Shown: positions 1 through 12,108 of the stretch, one piece after another
Layout of the letters: each line of letters starts with the position of its first letter
How positions within the stretch are numbered: position 1 is the first letter of the stretch
Assembly (NCBI GenBank): GCA_033977485.1
Contig: CM066984.1
Coordinates: 46,944,600-47,008,599 of the forward strand
Direction: 5' to 3'
Origin: Hydrangea macrophylla
Lineage: Eukaryota > Streptophyta > Magnoliopsida > Cornales > Hydrangeaceae
Length of the DNA: 64,000 bases
Program-made: the position numbers and the translations under genes
Notes under the pieces: generated by a model
What the model was told of the DNA's origin: nothing
Database searches by the model: none
What the model saw: only the letters and a program-made list of their open reading frames with translations

Positions 1-137
1 ACTAGCTACTATGAATGAGATTAATGTCTCCTCCTGGAAGAGTATAGTGCATGTAATCCACCACTAGCTGGATTACTCATGTGATCCAATTACTTCATCT
101 GTTCTTTTGTGGGAAATGTACTTCACAATAATGTGAT

Positions 138-315
138 CATGATTGTGTTTGAATATGGTGAATTCTTATTTGGTAGAATCCATGAGTATTTCCCTTTGAT
201 ACCCTTTGATTATTACTCAATTATGCTTTGTTTTGAGAATGTCAATCCTACATAGGATTTGGATTCGAGATTTTGATCCATGATTGTGTTTGAATATGGT
301 GAATTCTTATTTGGT
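138..315. repeat. Pair of 37-bp direct repeats 141 bp apart
   Basis: The 37 bases at 138-174 recur at 279-315; both begin CATGATTGTG and end TTATTTGGT. The sequence between the copies is not repeated further. This looks like a local duplication in decayed non-coding DNA; no function is implied. Confidence 0.75.
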
Positions 316-1143
316 CCAGTAAAACCTCTGTCTAGAATTCTTCCACTAATTATCATTTAATATTAATCCATTAGATCAAGCTGGGATCACTTGGAGAATG
401 TCTATAACACATAGATAGTCACGCCTTGAAAACCGAAGTGCGAGGAAAAGAGAGAAAATAGAGAGAAGAGATGGAGAACCCAATCACAAATGCAGAAGCG
501 ACTTTAGAAACCCACGGGGATTCTTACAAGGATGGCTTACTAATACGTAAATCCAAAATGGACTTACAAGTCAACGAATCAAACGAAGGTAAAAGCATTT
601 GAACATTTGATTAAAAGACCATCCGAACAAGCACTAGTCCAAGGGGAGAAAGAAAAATACAATAAATTTGATAAAAGATCATTTTTGAATAGTTGTTGAA
701 TTTTAAAACGTCCGTAAGTAGCCGTGTCTTTGAAATTTTCACATTCTGTCTGTTCAGGTCCATGTAAAATTCGATTCTACACAACTTTTGTCAAATAGCA
801 TTTTTTTTCCAATTCCTTACCGTTTGGGCAGAAAACTGAAATAACAGTAGCAGTTTTTCTTTTGACAGCATTTTGAAATGTCCCCAACTATGCTAAATCC
901 TCAAGTTTAAACATCAATACATGACTAAATAAGTCCTAAACAACATGCAACACGAGTCTACACCAAACGGAACTTCATGTACTCGAAATTTATTAAAAAC
1001 AAGAAGTGAAAGAGATAAAGAGAGGAAGAAGGGGAGAGGAGAGATTGGGAGAGAGATATTAGGAGAGATGGGAGTGAGAGACAGAGGTAAGGTATTCTAA
1101 ATACACACGTGTATTTTCACATTTGGAAATATTTTAAGAAAAA

Positions 1144-1161
1144 ATATATATATATATATAT
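1144..1161. repeat. (TA)n microsatellite
   Basis: A run of about nine TA dinucleotides inside AT-rich sequence, flanked by purine-rich segments on both sides. Confidence 0.85.
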
Positions 1162-1239
1162 TTAATTCCAACATAAGTAAAAGAAAAGAGTATTTGAGAA
1201 ATGGAAAGTGATCAAAGAGAAGGAGGAAAAGAAAGAGAA

Positions 1240-3450
1240 TGGGAGAGATTTGGAACGTTTAAATGTTTGAAACCTTGTTGGAATTAAAAGAGGGGCTTGA
1301 TCCAGCAAGGATCCGAGTACAAAACGAACTAAACTACTACAAATGAACTCTCATAAAAGCAACCACCCAAACCAATCCGGCAAGGATCCAGACACAAGGG
1401 AAAAACAAACAATGGACATGTAAAACAAAAAGACAAGAACTTAAAGAGGTTCGACGACCTCGGAAAGTAAATACATCATCATAAAGTGAGTCTAGCAATT
1501 GAAAGAAATAACTATGAAAGCACCCTAACACTTGTCCCATCAAAATCAAGGAAGCTTCTCAAATACAAGAAATGAGAGCCTAAGCTCACGAAGTTTTTGC
1601 AAAACCTTAATATTCTAAGTTTCAAAGCATTAAACATTTACAATCTTCCAAAATAACTGAATCAACAAGAGAGCTATTCATATACATAACTAAGCACGAG
1701 TCTTTAAATAGAACAAAATGCCTCATAGTCCATGCGTTGGGCCACATATGCCCTTTGCCCTTATCAAGATCACCTGAAAAAATGTTTTGTCATTTTTATG
1801 AGAATGACGGCTCGTAGAAAACATTGTAACAAGTCTATATGCTATCCATGACTAAAATGAAATGAGGTGCAATGGATCGCCACCATGGCTACGATGAAAT
1901 GATTAGAGCCTCACGGCTATGCGTGATATATGCACATCTCTCGTTACCGAACCATGAGCCACCCACGCATGGAGTGTAGCATACCAACTTCCGGGAGCTA
2001 CCCGAATATAGTTGGAGTTCGAATGTTTATAAGGGTTATTCTCCCTATCTCACATCACAACCCATGTCCGGATTTCTTAAATCATGCAAATTCCCTCACA
2101 TGAGGTTTTTCTCTCTTTTTCAAACAAAACATTTTTGTCATGATACATGAATAATTGCCAATTAGACCTCAATGCATATGATGTTAACAATGACATTAAG
2201 GATGATCCATTATAATAAGTTAAGCAATAATTCTAGTCCAATAGACATGATATCAAAGGTCTCAAAGAATGTAATTAAATTTCATAATTAAACATTCCTA
2301 GAAAGGATTTTTATACTAACGTCCTAGCATGTGTTTACACATAAAGGGGGCATCATAAGCACATCTAGCATCAGATAATCAAGTCTAGTACAACCAAGGT
2401 ATGTAGTTTCACAATTAGGCATACAACCCTAAATTTAATATCTTTGGGGAAATACCCATTGCATGAGTCTAAATTTTACTCTTAACATCTAATTACATTT
2501 AACATCTCAAAATCACAACATGTACAACCAAGCATATAATCACATTTAGGCAAACTAACCCTAACATTGCAACTTTGAGGAAAAATTCTAATACATGTAT
2601 CTAGGTTCTCTCCTAGCATATAAATAAACTCAAAGCATCTTAGGCAAGCGCAACATATGGAAATGAAACAATATTAATCTACCTCAATGAAAATTTTCCA
2701 AAATAAATAGAAGAACAACCAAAACTTGATAAAGATCAAATACCTCCAAATGGCTTCAAGAAGATGAAAAGAGAAGTCCTACGGAGCCCAAGAACCCATT
2801 GCATGTAATAATCCCTCAATGGAACTCCATGGTTGATGATGAGAAGTCTTAGAGCTCTATGTGATTTGGGTAAACCATGATAATGGTCCCCAAAACGAAT
2901 TTCGAAGGTACCACTAGAAAGGTCTCAAAAATCTAAGACTATTTTGTGAAATAGCAAATCTCACGAAAATCACTCCTTAATGGCCTATTGGAGCTTGAAG
3001 GTGAAGAGCTATGGAGGTTTATTTTGTGCATACCCAACAAGTATAGAGAGAAGGTGGAGTAGAAGAGAGAGAGAGACAGAAAGAAAGAATAAAGAATGAA
3101 AGTGAGGAGAGAGAAGGAGTGGCCAACTATTAGAGGGAGGAGTGGGGCCCACAAATTTGTCTTGCATTTTTAATTCCCTCTTTGTTAACTTGAGTAGTAT
3201 AAAGCATGTGTGTATGTGTGGACTAGTTTTATACACCTAAATTAAAACATGAACCCACTTTAGCACCAAGATAATAAAAAATATTTTAATAAAATCAAAT
3301 CAAATCAAATAAGAAGAGGGAAATAAATAAATAAATATAGTGACACAAGTTAAGATAAATTTAAATATTACACAGGAAAATTAACGGGCTCGCATATAAG
3401 CATTTTTTAAAAATGTTTTACCCATAATAAAAAATTTTTGAGTTATTACA
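1240..3450 (-). mobile_element. Putative 3' LTR of a decayed Ty3/gypsy chromovirus (left end not defined)
   Basis: Read on the minus strand, the sequence after the polypurine tract begins TGTAATAACT at 3450, nearly the same LTR start as the young Tekay element (TGTAATAACC at 7587). Around 3010-3120 there is a GAAGAGCTATGGAGG segment followed by purine-rich repeats, resembling the promoter-proximal part of the young LTR near 6780-6860 (GCTATGGAGGATTGAGCTC). The segment therefore fits the 3' LTR belonging to the broken integrase at 3584-4440. I could not find its left terminus, so the 1240 boundary is a guess, and part of the interval may be unrelated DNA. Confidence 0.45.
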
Positions 3451-3466
3451 ATCTACCTCCCTTAAA
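3451..3466 (-). other. Polypurine tract of the decayed chromovirus
   Basis: On the minus strand the sequence TTAAGGGAGGTAG lies directly upstream of the LTR start at 3450. The young element has TTAAGGGAGGAAGGG at the same place (7588-7602). This tract would have primed plus-strand DNA synthesis during reverse transcription. Confidence 0.65.
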
Positions 3467-3583
3467 AGAATTCTGTCCCGGAATTCGGAGCAATTAAGCA
3501 AAAAAGGAGCAACGACTTGCTCAACCTTAACAACAACAAGAGAAGAAGCACAGCAAAACACATGGTATGTAAAGAAGCTTACA

Positions 3584-4440
3584 CTACTCGGGAAAGAGAT
3601 GAGGATAACTCTTCCTCGCTTCACCCTCATCCTCCCAAGTCGACTCGGAAATACCATGATGATTACACTGAATTCTTACCAATGGAATAACCCTATCTCG
3701 TAGCACAAGGTCCTTCCCCTCAAGAATCTGAACAGGTTGTTCCCCATATGAAGCATCTTCACTAAGAGGCAAATTGGTCCAATCAAGTACATGCGACGGA
3801 TCGGGATAAGGCTTACAGAGTGGATCGGGATCATACCGACGAAGCATCGAAACGTGGAATCACATTATGAACACTAGATAACTATGGCAGAAGAACCAAA
3901 TGATAAGCAATGATGCCAATCCTCTCAAGGATCTCGAACGACCCAATAAATTGCGGTGCCAACTTACCACTCTGACCAATTCGTTGCAACCCACGACGAG
4001 GTGAAACTTTTAGAAACACAAGATCACCAACCTCAAACTCATGTGGTCGACGATGATGATTGACATACGATTTCTGACGACTTTGAGCTGAAATCAACTT
4101 CTCACTAATTACTTTAATATTTTCTGAAGTCTATTTAACTATATCAGGACCATTAAGGATAGTCTTAACTACCTCACCCCAACACAATGGTGGACTACAC
4201 GAATGGCCATACAATGCCTCAGGCGGTGCCATCTGATAGCTGATGTTGGATACAACTCGGCTAACAGAAATTGTTCTTCCCAATTACTACTAGTTGTCAT
4301 AGCACTACTCTCAACATGTTTTCCAAAATCAATCAAAATAGAAGAAGCTGAATACCCCATACTTACTGCAAATTTTGCCAGGAAGGAAACACAAACTTCG
4401 TATCACGGTTAAACGCATCGACACTGATAGACTACAGCGT
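3584..4440 (-). pseudogene. Broken Ty3/gypsy integrase C-terminus with chromodomain
   Basis: Minus-strand fragments in several frames match the end of a chromovirus polyprotein. From 5' to 3': a damaged piece near 4390-4410 (RDTKF, the second catalytic Asp neighbourhood), a frameshifted piece near 4200-4300 (NWEEQFLLAE, then YQMAPPEALYG), an in-frame stop near 4130, then 4097-3882 with FEVGDLVFLKVSPRRG and [17 protein letters not shown] (integrase C-terminal fold), and 3847-3584 starting MLRRYDPDP and ending in a chromodomain-like tail (VIPLVRIQCNHHG...STWEDEGEARKSYPHLF). The corresponding part of the young element is clearly different in sequence (for example [10 protein letters not shown] after MLR), so this is a separate, older family member and not a decayed copy of it. 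It is not functional. Confidence 0.85.
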
Positions 4441-4653
4441 CTCACGATCGTACGGACGTGAATCACACTAAGGGAAACTATGATGTCGGTCACTCTAAAC
4501 GGCAGCAAATGTGTAGATATGGTCCAAACAATCTACAAGGTTCCAAAAGAGTGTTGTCCTTACACAAAGTTCTTAGGAATGCTATAACAGGCAATTAAAA
4601 ACGGTTGTAACAAACTTATGATTCTCTGGTGTCGGTCTTTACCTTCTGGAAAA
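4441..4653. other. Unassigned junction sequence
   Basis: Lies between the broken integrase and the point where identity to the young Tekay leader begins. I see no coding frame, repeat or LTR end here. It could be more decayed integrase sequence or a filler created when the tandem element was truncated at 4654. Confidence 0.4.
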
Positions 4654-5206
4654 TCAAAGTAGTATATATCACTATAACACATACTCGTATTATCACATAA
4701 GCATACAATAAAATATATATTGAGTACATATAACACGTATTCGAACTAGGGCTGTCTAATAGCAAAGAGGTTGTATTCTTATCCTCTAGACTCTGGTTGT
4801 GGGCCATACTGACTTTTCCAAGATTTGACTTAGGAAGTTCGTCAGTGCCTAAGCTATTAATGAGGGCTATGGTATGCTTTAACTCCTTAGAAACTCGGCT
4901 ACTATATGTCTATAGGGGCATCATAAGTTATGGTTATCTCGGCTAATCCTAAATGGATATGTCTGAAGGTATATGAAAATTGTTATCATTCTTGTCGATG
5001 TGACAAGACAAACGGGTAATCATTTCTATGATAAAACCAACTTAGAATTTTAGTTTCTGAACTAAGGGTAATCCGTACTAAACTAACACTAGAACTTGGT
5101 TGTATAGCTTAGTAAAACTTAAGGGTAACCTATGTCACTAATCTATGGCGTGAAAAACTGAGCCTGGTCAATCTAGAAAACCTATGGCTCTGATACCACC
5201 AAATCC
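4654..5206 (-). mobile_element. Truncated second internal region: PBS and untranslated leader
   Basis: Matches 12133-12685, the leader between 5' LTR and gag of the same element. A second primer site sits at 5185-5198 (minus TGGTATCAGAGCCA), eight bases from the LTR end. At 4654 the match ends abruptly 24 bp before the position equivalent to the gag-pol start, so no coding sequence of this second unit remains. Confidence 0.9.
5185..5198 (-). other. Second copy of the tRNA-Met primer binding site
   Basis: Minus strand TGGTATCAGAGCCA, complementary to the 3' end of plant initiator tRNA-Met. A PBS is expected only after a 5' LTR, so its presence next to the LTR at 5207-7587 shows that this LTR served as the 5' LTR of a second, now truncated unit. 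Confidence 0.9.
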
Positions 5207-5904
5207 TGTCACGCCCCGACGTAGCATAAATATGGAAAGCGTTTAATTTCCTTTATGGACCCGTAGGTCGTGACAGTTTGAAGGATCGATTCCGTCCCAA
5301 AAACTTCTAACAACATAAAACTATTAATCAGAGTAGGGCAAACAGGGCTCATAAAAATTTTTCTAACTTATTACAACTTATGGTACGGGGTTAACTAAGG
5401 CACAGACCGCCTTAAAATAAAACAATAACTTAAAGTCTATTACAGTCATCCTTATTACAAAACCAAATCATATCTTAAAGCACATAAACATAAAGCATAT
5501 AAAAGTAAATTCTCTTCTCAGCAGTTGATCTCAATTAGCATAGTCATATGGTTCATCCTGATTATAACCTGCAAAGCCTGAACACGAATGTCCAGGACGC
5601 ATCAACGCCGTCAGCTTCAAGAAGCTGGTGAGTATTAAAAACATAACTCTGAATGTAAAACATACTCATTTACCTTTTTCCCATTTCCATTTAAATACCA
5701 CAAGTTTATATTTATGATAAAAAGCTCGTTTTAGAAAACAACCACAACATTATTTAAAAGATAATTTCACACATATGTGACCGTGTATGAGAACAATGCA
5801 CCATCTCATCTATCCGACTCTTTTCTCTCGACAACACCCAACAAACCCTCTATCCTACTCCTGGTATCTTTGAAATACTAAGATAGCCACACTTTAGCAA
5901 CGGG

Positions 5905-6150
5905 GCGCCAGGGAGTGTCCAGTTTGCCTCACACTTTGGTCCGGGGTACCAGGGAGTGTCCAATGCCTCACACTTTGAATACCCTAACCGCCATGCAAAT
6001 ACCGGGGCAACCCCCACACAGGTATCCAGACTCGAGTCATTCAGGGAGTGTCTATAGGCCACACTTTAGCACTTCCATGGGTGCCAGTGAGTGTCCAAGT
6101 TCGGCTTCACACACTTTAACGCTTCCATGGGCGTCAGGGAGTGTCCATTT
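5905..6150. repeat. Degenerate tandem repeats in the LTR
   Basis: About five imperfect units each contain an AGGGAGTGTCCA-like motif followed by CACACTTT, at irregular spacing (for example near 5909, 5950, 6043, 6088 and 6136). The same set is present in the other LTR at about 13388-13629. They lie downstream of the TATA-like box in element orientation, so in R/U5. Confidence 0.7.
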
Positions 6151-6198
6151 TTGCCACCTTCGCATTTCAAAGACACCCTCATCCTCTTTTTCAACTCC

Positions 6199-6262
6199 AA
6201 CCACAATCACATCCACAACCACAACCATAACCACAGCCACAATTACAACCACAACCACAACT
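6199..6262. repeat. (CCACAA)n microsatellite in the LTR
   Basis: Imperfect CCACAA hexamers. The other LTR (from about 13678) has two more hexamers, 12 bp, and this is the only LTR length difference found. It fits replication slippage after insertion. Confidence 0.85.
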
Positions 6263-6892
6263 CAAACTCATACTCTTTCCACACAATCATTACTCTTTTC
6301 CACACTATCATTACTCTTTTACACACTACCAACACTCACCATGCATGTACAACTGACTCCACATGAATGTCATCAAACTTTAAACATAAAGGAATTCACA
6401 GAATTAAAGAAATAATACGCGTACGGGGATTGAAAATTCGTAATTCATTGCCTTAATCATTTTAAACATAACTAATAGCATTCTAAAAACTGCTACTGAA
6501 ATCCTCGTTTTCTGTCCAAACGGTGCAGAATCTGAGAAAATTGCATTAGACGAAAAGTGTGAAGAATCGAGTTTTGCTTGGGACAACGCGGGCAGAACCT
6601 TAAATTTCATTCGTTTTCCTAACAAAAATCTGAAAACAAAATTCTGCTACTGTTAAAATTAACTACCTAAATCAGTAAATAAGGAATGAGTTACATTTTG
6701 AGTGAGTTAGTAATACTCACCGTGATGTAGATTGAAGAAGTTGTTGAGAAAGAAATACAAGAATTAAGAATCTCCAATTTCAAGCTTGGCTATGGAGGAT
6801 TGAGCTCTTCAAATTCTGAAATTATTATCTCTCTATGTGACTCTCTCAAGCTCTCTATGTTAGGAGTGTAGAATGTGTAGTGTGGTTGGGTG

Positions 6893-6900
6893 TATAAATA
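6893..6900 (-). promoter_or_regulatory. TATA-like box of the LTR promoter
   Basis: Minus strand TATTTATA followed by CACCCAACC, about 690 bp inside the LTR from its U3 end. The equivalent site in the 5' LTR, which would drive the genomic transcript, is at 14384-14391. Position and sequence fit a TATA box; no start site can be proven. Confidence 0.55.
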
Positions 6901-7587
6901 CTCAAACTCCCACTTAGAAAACATTTGCCTAACATCCCACTCATTCTCCATTAATCTCCACTAATTACAAAGAAAGTGCAGCAATGATGTGTAAATATAC
7001 ACTTGCAATTCATAATGCTCCATTGATAATTGAAAGGGTAGGTGGAGTTGGTGTGGGTCAAGGTGTGTTTGGGAATCAAGCTTATGGCATTAGGACAACA
7101 CACATACTACAAGCATTTGCCAAACAAGGCCTAAGGGAAAACTTTAGCAATAATAATTGGGTATAAAGAAATTTGTCCAATCAGTTACTCCCAAAATTCT
7201 GTGGAAGTTTAACACTGCGCGGACAGTTTTAAACCTAAACTAGTATTTTCGTGACACGGTGTTTATCACAAAAATACAGAAAATTCATTTTAATGTTAGA
7301 AATAGTTTTCTGATTTTATAAAAATACAGTTTGAGTTTTAAAAGAAATAATTCCACCGTTTTGAAATACAGATTTGAAATTTAACACAGGTATTGCCAGT
7401 TTTTATGAAAATTGCATTTTGACCCCAAAAGTAATTTCAATATGAGATTAGTCAAGAAATAGATTTTTCACATAAGAATTGAAATTAACATATAAACAGA
7501 CAATATATATTAATTTTAAATATGATAATGCAATCATGATAATGTAAATTTTAAATATGATAATGCAGGAAAATGCAGGTTATTACA

Positions 7588-7600
7588 CCCTTCCTCCCTT
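7588..7600 (-). other. Polypurine tract
   Basis: Minus strand AAGGGAGGAAGGG immediately precedes the TG of the 3' LTR and lies just downstream of the gag-pol stop codon. It is the expected primer site for plus-strand synthesis. Confidence 0.92.
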
Positions 7601-7632
7601 AAACAGGATTTCGTCCCCGAAATCAAGACTAA

Positions 7633-10600
7633 CTAGTCATGAAATAACTCCGGGTACTTCTTCCTCATATCAGCTTCAACTTCCCACGAGGCTTCATTCT
7701 CGTCATGGTGATTCCACTGAACCTTCACCAACGGGATCTCCTTATTTCTTAACTTCTTGATACTCTGATCCAGAATCTTCACAGGTCTCTCCTTGTAAGA
7801 AACGTTATGACTCGTCTCAATGTCGTCATAACTAACCACGTGCGAGGGATCTCGTATGTATTTCCTCAACATACTCACGTGAAACACGTTGTGAACCCCA
7901 GACATCTTCGGTGGTAGTGCCAGTCGATAGGCTACTAACCCGATACGTTCCAAAATCTCAAACGGTCCAATGAAACGCGGAGCTAACTTCCCTCTCTTGA
8001 GACCAAAGCGTACTACTCCTCGTGTTGGTGAAACCTTAAGAAGTACGTGATCTCCAACACTAAACTCCAAATCTTTTCGGCGTCGATCAGCATAACTCTT
8101 ATACCGGCTCTGAGCGGTTCTCATCCTTTCCTTGACCAAGGAAATCTTCTCGTTGGTTTCTCTAACCAAATCTGGTCCCAACAATTCTGTGTCCCCAACC
8201 TCTGCCCAACACAATGGAGAACGACATGGTCGTCCGTACAGTGCTTCGAACGGAGCCATACCGATACTCGCATGATAACTATTGTTATAGGCAAATTCAA
8301 CCAACGGCAAGTGTGTCTCCCAAGATTCTTCAAAATCGATCACACAAGCCCTAAGCATATCCTCCATGATCTGATTAACACGCTCAGTTTGCCCATCTGT
8401 CTGAGGGTGAAAAGCAGTACTCATCTTGAGTGAAGTTCCCATAGCTTCTTGCAGACTTTCCCAAAATCCAGAAGTAAAACGTGCGTCACGATCTGACACA
8501 ATCGTCACCGGTGCACCGTGAAGTCGCACTACTTGTTGTATGTACATCCGGCTCATCTTTTCCACCGGGTATGTCATACTATAAGCGATAAAATGAGCCG
8601 ACTTCGTCAATCGATCCACAATTACCCAAATAGCGTCATGATTCTGCTGTGATCGAGGCAATCCTACAATAAAATCCATCGTAATGTGCTCCCACTTCCA
8701 ACCAGGAATAGGTAATGGTTGCAACAGTCCTGACGGTCTCTGATGCTCGGCTTTGACTTGCTGACATGTCAAACACTTGGATACAAATTCGGCCACATCC
8801 TTCTTCATGCCTTCCCACCAAAAATTTCTCTTCAAATCTTTATACATCTTCGTCCCTCCCGGGTGAACTGTATACCTCGATTTATGTGCTTCTTCCAAGA
8901 TATCCTTCCTTAACTCTCCATCACCTGGCACACATAATCTATTCCTGCACCGATACCCTCCATCGACTCCTACTTTCCATTCTGTCGGGTCTTTCTCTGA
9001 CATCTTTTTGAACCATGTCTGAAATTTTTCATCTTCTTTCTGAGCTTCAATAACGCGGTCGATAAGAACAGGCTGTAGGATAAGACATCCGAAAAGTTGT
9101 CCTTCTCCTTCTTCAGCACTCTGTACATCGAACTCCGCCAACGTCTCCAATGCTCGCCATTCTCTAACCATTAAGGAGGCGATCGTCTCCCGAGTTTGCC
9201 GACTCAAAGCATCAGCGACCACATTAGCTTTACCAGGGTGGTATTCCAACGTGAAGTCGTAATCTTTGATCAACTCCATCCATCTGCGTTGCCTCATGTT
9301 CAACTCTTTCTGTGTGAACAAATATTTTAGGCTCTTGTGATCGGAGAACAAATCAAACTTCTCACCGTAGAGGTAGTGTCTCCAAATCTTGAGTGCAAAT
9401 ACCACTGCTGCCAACTCCAAATCATGAATAGGGTAGTTCAACTCATTCGGCTTCAGCTGTCTAGATCCATAGGCTATAACTTTACCATCTTGCATAAGTA
9501 CACACCCTAGTCCTTGATATGATGCGTCACTAAAGATAGTGAACTTCTCACCAGGCTTGGGTATTGCTAGTACTGGTGCGGTAGTGAGTCTCTCTTTCAA
9601 CTCTAGAAAGGCTCGCTCATGCTTCTCTGTCCATTCGAATTTCAAATTCTTCTTCGTCAATCCAGTCAATGGTGCGGCTATTTTAGAGAATCCTTCAACA
9701 AATCTTCTGTAATAGCCTGCGAGTCCAAGAAAACTCCGAACTTCTGTAGGGTTGCTTGGCCTAACCCAGTTGGATACAGCATCGGTCTTGGACGAATCCA
9801 CAGAAATTCCTTGAGATGACACCTTGTGTCCCAAAAATTTCACTTCTTGCAACCAGAACTCACACTTACTGAACTTGGCATACAAGTGGTGGTCCTTAAG
9901 CGTCTGCATCGTAATCCGTAGATGTTGCTCGTGTTCTTCTCTTGACTTAGAATAGATCAAAATATCATCAATAAAGACGATGACAAACTGATCTAAATAA
10001 GGCTTGAACACTCTGTTCATCAGATCCATAAACACTGCCGGGGCGTTCGTCAATCCAAACGGCATCACCAGAAATTCATAATGACCATATCGGGTTCTGA
10101 AAGCAGTCTTAGGTATGTCTTCCTTCCGTACCCTCAACTGATGATATCCCGACCTAAGGTCTATCTTGGAAAATATCGTAGCTCCTTGTAGTTGATCAAA
10201 TAAATCGTCGATCCGAGGCAAAGGATACTTGTTCTTGATTGTCACTCGATTCAATTCTCTGTAGTCGATACACAGCCTGAGCGTCCCGTCCTTCTTCTTC
10301 ACAAATAACACTGGTGCTCCCCAAGGCGATGTACTTGGACGTACAAAACCTAGGTTCTCGAGCTCTTGTACTTGTCCCTTTAATTCTAGCAGTTCTGTGG
10401 GGGCCATTCTGTAGGGAACCTTGGTAATTGGTACGGTACCCGGTATAAGCTCAATACAGAACTCTATACTTCTCTCGGGCGGTAATCCAGAAATGTCTTG
10501 AAATACTTCTTCGAAGTTCTTGACTACAGGTATAGATGATGCTGTCACCTCTGTACTGACGACTTCGATGTTGGCTAAACATCTTGTGAGGAACATATCT

Positions 10601-12108
10601 CCCGAAGGGTTACATTGAAAATCAAAGGGTTGATTCTCATTGTCGGAGAATGTAATTCTCTTCCTCGCACAATCCAACTTCACTTGATTCTGAGACAGCC
10701 AATCCATTCCTAGGATTATGTCAAACTCCTTCATCGATAGGACGATCAACCTTGCAGGGATTTCTTGGTCACCTAATCTTAAGGGACAATCCTTGCACAC
10801 ATGTCCTAAACTGACCGCAGCTCCTATTGGTGATGTAGCCTTCAAAGCTTTCTCTAAGCGATGAGGTAAGATACCCAATCTCCGAATTGTATTAACAGAT
10901 ATGAATGATAGAGCAGCACCCGTATCAAATAATACTCTAACATGGGAGTTAAATAGAGTCAATGTACCTTCCACTGCTTGCTGATCAGGTTGAGCTTCTC
11001 CATGATCTCCTTCTTCATATTCAGCTCCATCATATCCCGCGGCATCAGGAATAACAGCATTCAAGCGGGTTTGACTCTGTTGTCCATAAGTTGCTTGCTT
11101 AGGGGCAGTGCAGAACCTGCTGATGTGACCTGGTTCACCACAGTTGAAGCAGACTATTCCTGGCTGAGTAGCACGCCTTGGTGCCCTGCAGTCCCGAGCC
11201 ACATGTCCAGGGTTGCCACAGTTGAAGCACTTTACACCACTACTTCCTTCTCCTACTCGGGGTTGAGTCGGATGGGTAATAGCTTGTGCCTTCTTGCTCC
11301 CATCAAAGTTCCTCTTCTGTCCTTGGGTACGATTCATTGGTGGTCTATTCCCAAAATTACCCCTCTGAGGCGGTCGGAATTCGAATTGTTTACGGTATAC
11401 TCGAGCATCCTCTTCCAGGTCGGTAGCCAGGCCGACTAGTCCTTCAAACGATTTGTCTAGGTGGCCGAGAGTCAGGCGACGAATCTGCGGTGCCAACCCT
11501 TGGTTATACTTCCGGATCTTCTTCTCCTCAGTATCAACCATGTGCGGGGCAAACCGTGACAGCCTCTCAAACTGTGTGGTATACTCTTGCACCGTCTTGG
11601 TTCCTTGCGTCAGATCCATGAATTCCTTCTCTCTTCTGTGCCTCTCCGTAGCCGGAAAGTACTTCTCCAGAAATCTTCCTTTGAACGCTGTCCACGTCAT
11701 CCCCATCGCAGCTGTGTTTCCGATAGTGGCTATGACCGAGTCCCACCAATCTGCAGCGGCGTCGGTCAGTTGAAAAGTAGCCAATCTCCTCTTGTCCATC
11801 TCGTTGCATTGGACAGCTTCGAACATGCGATCCATCTGTCTTAACCATTGCTCCGCCTTCCAGGGATCCGTGGTACCCGCAAATTGCTCGGGTCTGAGCG
11901 CACGGAATCTTTCCAGCAGCTTATCTCCCGTCTGGCGGTCTCGTTGGTTTTCATTCGCATTACTAACCCTCTCGAGACGTCTAATAAAAGCTTCAAATAT
12001 TCCCGTGGGGTCGGCAGCCTCGGGCGCTCCTTCAATCAGATTTCTGTTCCTCCTTGGTCTTCCAGCCATTCTATGCATGATAGGGGTAGTAGAATGAGAA
12101 ACATGCAT
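7633..12108 (-). CDS. gag-pol: Gag-Pol polyprotein of a Tekay-type chromovirus, intact
   Basis: One uninterrupted frame of 1491 residues encodes all proteins for particle formation, reverse transcription and integration. Domains in order: retrotransposon Gag (about 70-230); two CCHC zinc knuckles ([14 protein letters not shown] near 294 and [14 protein letters not shown] near 320); aspartic protease with LFDTGA near 395; reverse transcriptase (about 570-760) with [11 protein letters not shown] near 710; RNase H with SDASYQGLG near 859; integrase with HHCC zinc finger (about 1080-1120) and DDE core (MDFIVGLP near 1145, SDRDARF near 1204, the Glu in DGQTERVNQ near 1240); then [10 protein letters not shown] and a chromodomain-like tail (about 1455-1490) thought to target chromatin. 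All catalytic residues are present. The annotated start is the first ATG; MAGRPRR at residue 14 is the more usual gag start for this lineage. With near-identical LTRs, PBS and PPT, the copy looks coding-competent, though expression is unknown. Confidence 0.96.
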   Translation of the reverse strand: MHVSHSTTPIMHRMAGRPRRNRNLIEGAPEAADPTGIFEAFIRRLERVSNANENQRDRQTGDKLLERFRALRPEQFAGTTDPWKAEQWLRQMDRMFEAVQCNEMDKRRLATFQLTDAAADWWDSVIATIGNTAAMGMTWTAFKGRFLEKYFPATERHRREKEFMDLTQGTKTVQEYTTQFERLSRFAPHMVDTEEKKIRKYNQGLAPQIRRLTLGHLDKSFEGLVGLATDLEEDARVYRKQFEFRPPQRGNFGNRPPMNRTQGQKRNFDGSKKAQAITHPTQPRVGEGSSGVKCFNCGNPGHVARDCRAPRRATQPGIVCFNCGEPGHISRFCTAPKQATYGQQSQTRLNAVIPDAAGYDGAEYEEGDHGEAQPDQQAVEGTLTLFNSHVRVLFDTGAALSFISVNTIRRLGILPHRLEKALKATSPIGAAVSLGHVCKDCPLRLGDQEIPARLIVLSMKEFDIILGMDWLSQNQVKLDCARKRITFSDNENQPFDFQCNPSGDMFLTRCLANIEVVSTEVTASSIPVVKNFEEVFQDISGLPPERSIEFCIELIPGTVPITKVPYRMAPTELLELKGQVQELENLGFVRPSTSPWGAPVLFVKKKDGTLRLCIDYRELNRVTIKNKYPLPRIDDLFDQLQGATIFSKIDLRSGYHQLRVRKEDIPKTAFRTRYGHYEFLVMPFGLTNAPAVFMDLMNRVFKPYLDQFVIVFIDDILIYSKSREEHEQHLRITMQTLKDHHLYAKFSKCEFWLQEVKFLGHKVSSQGISVDSSKTDAVSNWVRPSNPTEVRSFLGLAGYYRRFVEGFSKIAAPLTGLTKKNLKFEWTEKHERAFLELKERLTTAPVLAIPKPGEKFTIFSDASYQGLGCVLMQDGKVIAYGSRQLKPNELNYPIHDLELAAVVFALKIWRHYLYGEKFDLFSDHKSLKYLFTQKELNMRQRRWMELIKDYDFTLEYHPGKANVVADALSRQTRETIASLMVREWRALETLAEFDVQSAEEGEGQLFGCLILQPVLIDRVIEAQKEDEKFQTWFKKMSEKDPTEWKVGVDGGYRCRNRLCVPGDGELRKDILEEAHKSRYTVHPGGTKMYKDLKRNFWWEGMKKDVAEFVSKCLTCQQVKAEHQRPSGLLQPLPIPGWKWEHITMDFIVGLPRSQQNHDAIWVIVDRLTKSAHFIAYSMTYPVEKMSRMYIQQVVRLHGAPVTIVSDRDARFTSGFWESLQEAMGTSLKMSTAFHPQTDGQTERVNQIMEDMLRACVIDFEESWETHLPLVEFAYNNSYHASIGMAPFEALYGRPCRSPLCWAEVGDTELLGPDLVRETNEKISLVKERMRTAQSRYKSYADRRRKDLEFSVGDHVLLKVSPTRGVVRFGLKRGKLAPRFIGPFEILERIGLVAYRLALPPKMSGVHNVFHVSMLRKYIRDPSHVVSYDDIETSHNVSYKERPVKILDQSIKKLRNKEIPLVKVQWNHHDENEASWEVEADMRKKYPELFHD

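Larger units (their letters stand above)
1..1240. other. Non-coding flanking sequence, no gene seen
   Basis: AT-rich sequence without a convincing coding frame on either strand. It contains a short direct repeat (separate entry), a purine-rich stretch near 1015-1085 and a second one near 1165-1245, and a TA dinucleotide run near 1144-1161. No promoter, RNA gene or complete transposon end was recognised. It may be decayed retrotransposon sequence, since the sequence to its right is, but no coding trace supports that. Confidence 0.5.
5207..7587 (-). mobile_element. 3' LTR of the Tekay element (2381 bp)
   Basis: Minus strand starts TGTAATAACC at 7587, directly after the polypurine tract, and ends GGCGTGACA at 5207, giving TG...CA ends. 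It matches the other LTR (12686-15078) in every stretch I compared, apart from a 12-bp length difference in a CCACAA microsatellite. U3 carries a TATA-like box on the minus strand at 6893-6900. The near identity implies recent transposition or recent exchange between the LTRs. Confidence 0.92.

Noticed and set aside
5915..6415. 166-residue plus-strand frame in the LTR, and its 170-residue copy at 13394-13906
   Set aside because: Thr/Ser/His runs come from the CCACAA microsatellite and degenerate LTR repeats; the frame length follows the microsatellite.
6984..7166. 60-residue plus-strand frame in U3, copied at 14475-14657
   Set aside because: Duplicated only because LTRs are duplicated; no recognisable domain, antisense to the element.
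10978..11439. Plus-strand frames overlapping gag-pol (also 8047-8433, 11453-11773, 11792-12123)
   Set aside because: Shadows of the strong minus-strand polyprotein.
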